A DNA stretch of 37,175 nt from Pseudomonadota bacterium (GTDB lineage: Bacteria > Chloroflexota > UBA5177), in NCBI GenBank assembly GCA_021324655.1, contig JAJPIP010000113.1, positions 1 through 37,175 of the forward strand, written 5' to 3'. Of the stretch, positions 31,625-37,175 are shown piece after piece (position 1 is the first letter of the stretch; each line of letters starts with the position of its first letter). The notes beneath the pieces are model-generated. The model was given only the letters and a program-made list of their open reading frames with translations, searched no databases and was not told the DNA's origin. The position numbers and the translations under genes are program-made.

Positions 31625-31724
31625 TGGCCGCCTCGAATGGCGGCCAGCCCCGAGTGCCTTCTCGTGGGGTGCAGCCATCGCCGCCGGGGCTGGTGGGCTG
31701 GTGGCCACTCGGGGCCACCACTAC
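31621..31724. repeat. REP-doublet (REPIN-like) palindromic element, copy C
   Basis: The plus unit starts GTAGTGG (31621-31627), with stem GGCCGCC (31626-31632), loop TCGAAT and GGCGGCC (31639-31645), then AGCCCCG. The minus unit starts at 31724 with GTAGTGG and has stem GGTGGCC (31719-31713), loop CCGAGT and GGCCACC (31706-31700), then AGCCC. AGCCCCG (31646-31652) and CGGGGCT (31685-31691) form an extra central stem. It is the best preserved copy. Its first bases supply the TAG stop (31622-31624) of the regulator gene. Confidence 0.8.
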
Positions 31725-31784
31725 AGGACCACCGCTACAGGATTACCACGACAGAGACACAACGACAGAAACACCGCGATACGT
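31715..31784 (+). repeat. Degenerate 14-bp tandem repeat abutting REP copy C
   Basis: CCACCACTACAGGA (31715-31728) is followed by CCACCGCTACAGGA (31729-31742, one mismatch), then weaker versions, TTACCACGACAGAGA (31743-31757), CACAACGACAGAAA (31758-31771) and CACCGCGATACGT (31772-31784). The first copy includes the outer arm of the REP unit, suggesting slippage or repeated duplication from it. Confidence 0.5.
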
Positions 31785-31864
31785 CCACCACCGCGGGACT
31801 CCTCGATACCTATGCCTCGGCATGAGGTTTGCACCCGAAGGGGCGATCCATCACGGAGGCAGTA

Positions 31865-32377
31865 ATGACGCGACACATCGTCTCCATCCTCACCCTCATC
31901 GCGGCCGCGACCCTCTTCGCGACTCCCCCGTCCGCGCCGGCACACGCCGCCGGCTCCTGCTACGGCACCGGCAAGCGCATCACCATCAATACGCATCTGG
32001 AGCGGCTCCGTGCCTGGGACGGATGCACGGTCGTGCTCGTGACGCTCGTCACCACCGGAAACGCCGAGCTGCCGACGCCGCTCGGCCACTTCGAGATTTA
32101 CGCCAAGTACAGCCCCTATACCTTTATCTCCCCCTGGAGTCGCAGTTCCCCCTACTGGTATCCGCCCAGCCGGGTGAGCTTTGCCATGGAGTTCCTCCGC
32201 GGCTACTTCATCCATGACGCGCCCTGGCGTAGCGTCTTCGGTCCCGGTAGCAACTCCGGCACCCAGCCCGGCACCAACTATGGTGGAACCCACGGCTGCG
32301 TCAACGTCCCTTACTGGGCCGAACGATTCCTGTACTACTGGGCGCCGATCGGGACGCCGGTGCACATCATGCGCTGA
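31865..32377 (+). CDS. Secreted L,D-transpeptidase (YkuD fold)
   Basis: 170 residues from ATG 31865, with GGAGG upstream; an earlier in-frame start at 31829 has no ribosome site. The signal peptide 'HIVSILTLIAAATLFATPPS' ends at 'APAHA|AG'. The catalytic motif is 'GGTHGCVNVP' with Cys145 and its neighbouring His143. An earlier His117 in 'FIHDAP' matches the second conserved histidine of YkuD domains (consensus H-x(14-30)-S/T-HGC-x-N/R). Here the spacing is about 26. 'TPLGHFEIYAKY' is also typical. L,D-transpeptidases make 3-3 crosslinks or attach proteins to peptidoglycan. No LysM or Ig domain is present. Confidence 0.88.
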   Translation: MTRHIVSILTLIAAATLFATPPSAPAHAAGSCYGTGKRITINTHLERLRAWDGCTVVLVTLVTTGNAELPTPLGHFEIYAKYSPYTFISPWSRSSPYWYPPSRVSFAMEFLRGYFIHDAPWRSVFGPGSNSGTQPGTNYGGTHGCVNVPYWAERFLYYWAPIGTPVHIMR

Positions 32378-32493
32378 GCGTCCCGGAGGCTGTCAGCCCG
32401 ACCGCGCCGTATCGCGCCGTCATCCGGTCCTCGTTACACTTCGCTTCCATTCAGCGTTGTCATAAAGGAAAAGGCTGAAAGAAGGAAGACGAG

Positions 32494-33321
32494 ATGAAAT
32501 CGCCGGCCGCGGCGCGTCTTCTCCTCGCTGGTCTGCTGGTTCCCCCGCTGCTGACCGCCCACGCCGGTCAGGCCGCGCGTGCTCACCCGCAGTCCGCCAT
32601 CGGAGGCAAACAATCCGTCACCGCCGAGTCCCACGGCATCCGTCTCACCCTGGCCGTGCCCCGGCACTCGTACCCAGACAATGCACTGGTGCGGTTCGGT
32701 TTGCGGTTGGAAAACACCACGAACCACACTGTCGAGGTTCTCGAGCAACCGCGAGTATGCGGCTATCCCAACCCGGGGATCGATGTCCTGACCGCCGCCG
32801 GGCAGATCGTCTATCCGCCGGCGCTCGTCCCCTTTCCCGCGATGTCATGTCCACCACCGATCGGTACCCGGCTCGCTCCCCATCATGCGATCAAGCGCCG
32901 TCTCCTCGTGATCCTGCGTGACCAGTCTCTCCGTGGCACGGCGTCGCTCGAGCGCATGGCCGGAGGGACTGCTAGCTATTTCACCCTGCAGACGCCCCGG
33001 ATAGCGGTTCACCTCGTGCCCACCGCCCCACTCGATGTCTCCTTGTCATTGGGCGCCGGTACGGCCTCCGCCACCATCACACGTCCGGCTCATGCCGCCG
33101 GATCCTTGTGGTCTGAGGAATGGACGCAGTGTCGGGATGCCGGCACCGGGGGCCTGGAGACAACCGTGACGAGCTGGGGACGATTGTCGTCGCCGACGAT
33201 CACTGCCGACTGCGCCGGAGAGACGCTCTCGCAGTGGCATGTGGTCGCCGGCTGGCTGGGCTATCCGGTCGCCACGGTCAACGACCCGGCGCCCCAGTCG
33301 CACCGGCGTTTCTTCCAGTGA
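32494..33321 (+). CDS. Secreted protein, possibly with BsuPI-like domain
   Basis: 275 residues, ATG preceded by AAGGAAGACGAG. The signal peptide 'AAARLLLAGLLVPPLLTAHA' is followed by 'GQAA'. The segment 'GIRLTLAVPRHSYPDNALV', then 'FGLRLENTTNHTVEV', resembles the opening of BsuPI/intracellular proteinase-inhibitor-like beta-sandwich domains ('x-hydrophobic-x-N-x-T/S' in beta strands). The second half, from about 170, has cysteines in 'WTQCRDAG' and 'TADCAGE' and no recognised fold. It belongs to a run of exported proteins. The fold suggestion is weak. Confidence 0.75.
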   Translation: MKSPAAARLLLAGLLVPPLLTAHAGQAARAHPQSAIGGKQSVTAESHGIRLTLAVPRHSYPDNALVRFGLRLENTTNHTVEVLEQPRVCGYPNPGIDVLTAAGQIVYPPALVPFPAMSCPPPIGTRLAPHHAIKRRLLVILRDQSLRGTASLERMAGGTASYFTLQTPRIAVHLVPTAPLDVSLSLGAGTASATITRPAHAAGSLWSEEWTQCRDAGTGGLETTVTSWGRLSSPTITADCAGETLSQWHVVAGWLGYPVATVNDPAPQSHRRFFQ

Positions 33322-33368
33322 CGCTTATCACGCGGGGGCCGGCCGATTTCATGTATGAGGTGAAGCAC

Positions 33369-33908
33369 ATGATGGCAGTATCACGACGGATAGCAGCTCT
33401 CGGGCTGGCTCTGGCCGCCGGGATCGGGTTGTCAGGCGCTCATGGTCAGACGGCAAGCACCATGGTTACCTATCCCGCCGGCTGGAACATGGTTGCGGTG
33501 AGCGATCTCATCAACGGCACCCTCTCCGCGCCGTATGCGACTCCGCTCTGGACCTACGGCCACGGCGCCTACAGCGCTCTGTCTCCGGCCGGAGGTGCTG
33601 TGAACCCGAACTCCCCGCTCGGCGCCTGGGCGTACTTTCCCGGGACTGCGACCCTGACCATTCCGGCGCCCACGCGCCCCAACGACCTGATCGTGGATGC
33701 CCTCGCGCCCGGCTGGAATATCGTGGGGAACCCCTTCCCCGGCCAGGTCGCCCTCCCGGGTCTCACCGGCGGCGAGGTTGCCTACGCCTGGGATCCGGCC
33801 TCCGTAACCTACCACCAGGTGACACAGATTCCCAACGGCGATGCGGTCTGGGTGTATTCACCGGCCGCGACCACGACCTCTCTGTCCCTTACGACGCCCG
33901 TTTCGTAA
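33369..33908 (+). CDS. Secreted 'GWN' repeat protein, paralog 1
   Basis: 179 residues from ATG 33369 (or 33372); GAGGTGAAG lies upstream. The signal peptide is 'RIAALGLALAAGIGLSGAHG', then 'QTAS'. The mature protein shows two similar halves: 'YPAGWNMVAVSDLI' with 'GAYSALSPAG', and 'APGWNIVGNPFPGQVALPG' with 'AYAWDPASVTYHQVTQIPNG' and 'AVWVYSPA'. The GWNxVGNPF motif plus a following W-D-P strand recurs in the next gene and is reminiscent of surface or adhesin beta-domains. Function unknown. Tandem duplicate of 33962-34474. Confidence 0.75.
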   Translation: MMAVSRRIAALGLALAAGIGLSGAHGQTASTMVTYPAGWNMVAVSDLINGTLSAPYATPLWTYGHGAYSALSPAGGAVNPNSPLGAWAYFPGTATLTIPAPTRPNDLIVDALAPGWNIVGNPFPGQVALPGLTGGEVAYAWDPASVTYHQVTQIPNGDAVWVYSPAATTTSLSLTTPVS

Positions 33909-33961
33909 CGGTAAGCCATGTCAATCAGCGAGAAGGACTGCTCGGTTAAGGAGGATGGGGG

Positions 33962-34474
33962 ATGATGAGCCCAGTCGTCGCGGCAATCATAGTCGGCGTG
34001 ATCGCGCTGACGACGCCCTCTGCGCATGCGCAAACACCCACAGCCCATTACGCGGCCGGGTGGAACATGACCACCACGATCGGCATGCGGTACGTGGGCG
34101 GCGCTGCATCGGGAACGGTCAGCAGGTGGGGATACGATTCCAGCACAGGCCAATACGTCAGCCTCAATCTCCCGATCATGTTCGGTCTGTGCGCGGGCGT
34201 GTGGGAGTATCTGTCGGCCCCGGTCGACGCGGTGCCTGAGGTCGGCACCGTCAGTCATGCTTCCTCGCTGGTCTGTCCAACTCTGGGGGCCGGCTGGAAC
34301 ATAGTCGGAAACCCGTTTGCCTACCCGGCGCAGCTGCCCTCCGGCACGACCGGATTCTTCTGGGATCCGGGTACCGGGAGCTACCAGGTGGTGAGCGCTA
34401 TTCCCGTCGGAGGGTCCGTCTGGATCTATGAATCGGACGCCCAGTCGCTAACACTGCGAAACGGCGGCAGCTAG
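33962..34474 (+). CDS. Secreted 'GWN' repeat protein, paralog 2
   Basis: 170 residues, ATG preceded by a strong AAGGAGGATGG. The signal peptide is 'SPVVAAIIVGVIALTTPSAH', then 'AQTP'. 'YAAGWNMTTTIGMRYVGGA', then 'GAGWNIVGNPFAYPAQLPSG', then 'GFFWDPGTGSYQVVSAIPVGG' and 'VWIYESDAQSLTL' line up with paralog 1 in order and spacing. Two cysteines (in 'FGLCAG' and 'SLVCPT') are absent from the partner. 53 bp separates the two genes. It is probably exported and structural; function unknown. Confidence 0.75.
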   Translation: MMSPVVAAIIVGVIALTTPSAHAQTPTAHYAAGWNMTTTIGMRYVGGAASGTVSRWGYDSSTGQYVSLNLPIMFGLCAGVWEYLSAPVDAVPEVGTVSHASSLVCPTLGAGWNIVGNPFAYPAQLPSGTTGFFWDPGTGSYQVVSAIPVGGSVWIYESDAQSLTLRNGGS

Positions 34475-34546
34475 TAAACCGAAATGGGCGGAGTTTTGTC
34501 TCCTCAGCAGAGAGCCCTACCGTCCTCCGTGGAGTACACTCTCCCT

Positions 34547-35635
34547 ATGGCGGACGTGGCCATGGATCCTGGATTTGCCGGCCTGACGTCGCGATCGCGA
34601 ACGTTGCTGCTCTCTCTGGCTCTCGTCCTGTCCTCGCTCCTTCCCGCCACGGTGGGCCACGCCGACGCTTCCAGCTGCCGACATGTCTTCGGAGCAACCA
34701 TGATCGGCGTCCCACAGTTGTGTGTTTCCCGATCACAGGCTGCTGCTCTCGCCCGGACCGCCCCGTTCGTCGATGTCGATCCCACCACGCAGATCCGGCA
34801 TGACACGGGGCTCACCCTTGCCGGCATTCGTCTCCTCCGGTTTGGCGGACAGCCGGTTCAGCGCCCGGGCACCAGCACCAGCCCGTATGGTCCGTCACCG
34901 ACCCCCTATGGTCCCCCCATCGTCTTCTTTTACCGCTACGGCCGCCCGCCGAACCCGAATCGCTTCACCCAGCCGCCCGGGGCACGCGCCACGTTCGTTG
35001 ATGTTCACGAGTCCATCGAGCGTGAGAACCGGGGTATTTTTCTGATTCGTGAAACGAACGGAGCTCCCGGTCCGCCGGTGCGCACCGGCATCTGGACCTT
35101 CGGCGCCGACCTGGTGCGACAGCACGTGACCCTGGAGGTGGAGAGCGACGGGCCGAAGGCGGTCGTCGCCCGCATCGGTTGGGGCTTGGTGCGGCTCCTG
35201 CGCCACGCCCCCATTCCTCCCTCACCCCCGGTCCGCGTCTACGTCGGCGCACCGCACGGCACCCTCCGGGTGGGGCGCGCTGCCACCTTCTGGGTGGCGA
35301 TGGACGCACCCATTCTCACCATCAATGACGGCATCGACTACGCGTTCCGGCTCAGCGGCGGGTGGAGTCGACCTCAGACGATCACGCCGGATGGGAGCCA
35401 AGCGTGTGGCGGCGACAACGTCGCGGGGCAGCCGTTCCGGCGACATGGCCTATGGCACTTCGCCTGGGGAGACTGTGAGGAACTGGGGCTTGTGCTGACG
35501 CCCACGCGTGCCGGCTCCCACACTCTCACCATTTACGGCTACCGCGTGCCGCTCAATTCCCGACACGCCCCCGACTTTGCCCGCGAGCGGCTCGACGCAC
35601 GTGGCACATACACCTGGCGCGGCAGCGTCCGCTAA
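34547..35635 (+). CDS. Secreted protein of unknown function
   Basis: About 362 residues from ATG 34547 (GGAG 12 bases upstream); ATG 34562 is also possible, and an upstream extension to 34484 lacks a ribosome site. The signal peptide is 'LLLSLALVLSSLLPATVGHA', then 'DASSC'. The mature sequence contains a Pro/Ser/Thr/Tyr-rich stretch 'GTSTSPYGPSPTPYGPP', then beta-rich text 'TFVDVHESIERENRGIFLIR', 'VYVGAPHGTLRVGRAATFWV' and 'PTRAGSHTLTIYGYRVPLN'. That last part resembles an Ig-like sandwich. No family recognised. Last plus-strand gene of the secreted run. Confidence 0.7.
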   Translation: MADVAMDPGFAGLTSRSRTLLLSLALVLSSLLPATVGHADASSCRHVFGATMIGVPQLCVSRSQAAALARTAPFVDVDPTTQIRHDTGLTLAGIRLLRFGGQPVQRPGTSTSPYGPSPTPYGPPIVFFYRYGRPPNPNRFTQPPGARATFVDVHESIERENRGIFLIRETNGAPGPPVRTGIWTFGADLVRQHVTLEVESDGPKAVVARIGWGLVRLLRHAPIPPSPPVRVYVGAPHGTLRVGRAATFWVAMDAPILTINDGIDYAFRLSGGWSRPQTITPDGSQACGGDNVAGQPFRRHGLWHFAWGDCEELGLVLTPTRAGSHTLTIYGYRVPLNSRHAPDFARERLDARGTYTWRGSVR

Positions 35636-35716
35636 GCGAGGACATCCCGCGAAACGTCAGTTGTTGCCTGCTTGCCCTCGCGCCGTATGCTGTCGCCACT
35701 CCTGGCAATGACGCAT

Positions 35717-36113
35717 TTAGCCGTAGTTCGTGCACCTGTGGGAGGGATTTCCGGCATCGTAGGGGTTCGTTCGCCGTGAAGAAGAGGCGAGCCTCGCAGC
35801 CGGCGCCATCCCAGAGATTGCCGGTCGCCCAGACGATGCTGCCTGGCCTCCGCGCGATGACCACCGCCGGGTTATCCTCGTCACAAAAGAGCCGGCTTTC
35901 ATATCCGCCCGGGCCGAACAGTCGTCCTCGCCATCCAGCCACACCATCCACCCGGACGAGCGTGACAATCGGATACCTCTGCTCCCAGTTGGCCATCACG
36001 CGCAGTTCACCGACCGCGCCGGTCCTGAGTGACGCCGGCAGGTGCGCGGGGAACAGTGGGCCACTGGCCGACGCCACGGCCGATCCGATGATCCAGGCAA
36101 CTCCGGCCAGCAC
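35717..36113 (-). pseudogene. Frameshifted secreted protein gene
   Basis: From GTG 36113 the first frame encodes 'VLAGVAWIIGSAVASASGPL' (signal-like), 'ELRVMANWEQRYPIVTLVRV', 'GGYESRLFCDEDNPAVVIAR' and 'GCEARLFFTANEP'. At a GGGG tract (35762-35765, CCCC on the coding strand) the original frame runs on with shadow-like sequence into the opposite gene. One base fewer gives 'YDAGNPSHRCTNYG' and a stop at 35717-35719. That end is protein-like and stops before the convergent gene. Either a real 1-base frameshift or a sequencing error in the homopolymer. Family not recognised. Confidence 0.5.
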
Positions 36114-36259
36114 GACGCAGCGCGCGTCTCACCACTGCGGGTGATACTGCATCAGGACTGCCCCGCCCTCTCTGCCGGATTCCAGCTCCATCCAGTTCGT
36201 CCCGGGAGCGCGACAACCCCTGGACCTGAGCTCAACTTACCGTGACGGAGGCCATGCCC

Positions 36260-37175
36260 ATGCCGGACACATCGCGGACGAACGACGCCGAGCGCGAAGC
36301 CGAAATCGCCTCGGCCCACCGGCTGATGGATCTCGTCCTGGGAATGTGGTGGTCACGCGCGGTCTACGTGGCGGCAGACCTGCGGCTGGCGGACTATCTG
36401 GCCGATGGGGCCAAAGATGTTGAGACTCTGGCACGCCTGACCCACACCCATGCCCCCTCCCTCTACCGTTTGCTGCGCTTCCTGACAGGAATGGGCGTGT
36501 TTGCCGAGAGAGAGCCGGGCGTGTTCAGTCAGTCGCCTCTATCGGCGCTGCTACGTTCTGATCTCGCGACCTCGGTTCGCGACGACGTGCTACTGCAAGG
36601 GGACGACTGGCATTGGCAGGCCTGGGGAGCACTCGGTCACACGGTGCGTACCGGTGAACCCGCGATCGATCACCTCTTCGGCGAGGATCTATTCGGCTAC
36701 TTTGCCCACCAGAATCCGGAAGCCGGCCGGTTATTTCATCGCACGCTCTCGTCGGAGCGGCACGAATCCGTCCTGGAGGCGTACGACTTCTCAGTAACCG
36801 ATCTGGTGGTGGATGTCGGAGGCGGTCAGGGAACCCTCCTCAGCGCGCTCCTCGAGACGTATCCGGCCGTGCACGGCATACTCTTCGACCGGCCCGAGGT
36901 GATCGACGCCCTCGGAGCGCGGAAGACGGAGATGGGGCTGAACGAGCGGGTCGCCCTGATCAGTGGCGACTTCTTCTCGTCCGTCCCACCGGCCGATGTC
37001 TACCTCCTCCGCAATATCATCCACGATTGGTCGGATGACGAGGCAGCGACCATCCTGACGGCGTGCCGAGCAGCCATGAACGAGGGAGGACGCATCCTGG
37101 TGATTGAGCAGATCGTGCCGGAATGGGACTCCTGGTCGAGCATCAAGTTCGGGGATCTGGAGATGATGGTGCTGA
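36260..37175 (+). CDS. SAM-dependent O-methyltransferase (PF00891 type), 3' end beyond the window
   Basis: At least 305 residues from ATG 36260; an ATG at 36254 is too close to the GGAGG (36247-36251). The N-terminal part is a dimerisation winged-helix: 'AHRLMDLVLGMWWSRAVYVA' and 'LADYLADGAKDVETLARLTH', then 'SLYRLLRFLTGMGVF'. The catalytic domain has motif I 'LVVDVGGGQGTLLSALLETYP' and the characteristic 'VYLLRNIIHDWSDDEAATIL', followed by 'EGGRILVIEQIVPE'. This is the plant-type or polyketide O-methyltransferase family, which methylates hydroxyls on small aromatic metabolites. The catalytic His is in 'HDW'. The substrate is unknown and no biosynthetic cluster is visible. Confidence 0.9.
   Translation, partial: MPDTSRTNDAEREAEIASAHRLMDLVLGMWWSRAVYVAADLRLADYLADGAKDVETLARLTHTHAPSLYRLLRFLTGMGVFAEREPGVFSQSPLSALLRSDLATSVRDDVLLQGDDWHWQAWGALGHTVRTGEPAIDHLFGEDLFGYFAHQNPEAGRLFHRTLSSERHESVLEAYDFSVTDLVVDVGGGQGTLLSALLETYPAVHGILFDRPEVIDALGARKTEMGLNERVALISGDFFSSVPPADVYLLRNIIHDWSDDEAATILTACRAAMNEGGRILVIEQIVPEWDSWSSIKFGDLEMMVL

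Noticed and set aside
30236-31708. Minus-strand open frame (490 codons) opposite the STAND regulator
   Set aside because: The plus strand carries a full HTH/ATPase/TPR protein, and the antisense frame shows no fold or start signal.

Overview
The window is a GC-rich, gene-dense bacterial chromosome segment with no rRNA, tRNA, CRISPR array, phage or transposase gene that I can see. The gene mix points to Chloroflexota (Thermomicrobia- or Ktedonobacter-like): an XRE/NB-ATPase/TPR regulator of a type abundant there, probable F420/flavin enzymes (an LLM-class oxidoreductase next to a PPOX-fold protein), permeases of the 'MIWLTWRQ' type, and many secreted proteins of unknown function. Actinobacteria are the main alternative. 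No phylogenetic marker is present, so this is inference.

Layout. 1-1134: the 3' end of dprA, then two small minus-strand genes (DUF1801/YdhG-like and DUF4262-like). 1367-4092: a YtrA-type GntR repressor, ABC ATPase and permease operon with a clear promoter and dyad operator, ending in a truncated Asp-box (sialidase-like) secreted protein. 4081-5814 (minus): a tandem GNAT acetyltransferase and a DedA membrane protein. 5983-13318: a PadR regulator with overlapping palindromic operators, then two successive ABC-ATPase/FtsX-permease (MacB/LolCDE-like) modules. A 15-bp perfect hairpin separates the modules, and the second has its own promoter. 13319-19918: a secreted protein with its own terminator, a DUF421 membrane protein, the PPOX/LLM oxidoreductase pair, an AlkA-type DNA glycosylase, an oligoendopeptidase F and a DUF892 ferritin-like protein. 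20034-25769: small and accessory genes, namely a 48-aa ORF, a GNAT remnant, a HEXXH protein, a lipoprotein, a RimJ-like acetyltransferase, a methyltransferase, a glyoxalase-fold protein, a stand-alone ClpX-type zinc finger protein and an Asp-box beta-propeller. 25782-26427 (minus): a toxin-antitoxin pair whose PIN toxin carries an in-frame amber codon. 26592-28413: two dipeptide-type ABC permeases without the rest of the transporter. 28525-31624: a small secreted protein and the large STAND-type regulator. 31865-36113: a run of secreted proteins (L,D-transpeptidase, tandem 'GWN..GNPF' paralogs, unknowns, one frameshifted). The window ends inside an O-methyltransferase gene.

The most unusual feature is a family of three intergenic inverted-pair palindromes (1248-1328, 13396-13490, 31621-31724). 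Each is two head-to-head copies of a roughly 30-nt unit starting GTAGTGG (or a variant), followed by a 7-bp hairpin with a YCGNRT-like loop and then usually AGCC. Stem sequences differ between copies but pairing is kept, which is covariation. They look like REP doublets (REPIN/BIME) of a lineage-specific family. One copy supplies the stop codon of the large regulator gene.
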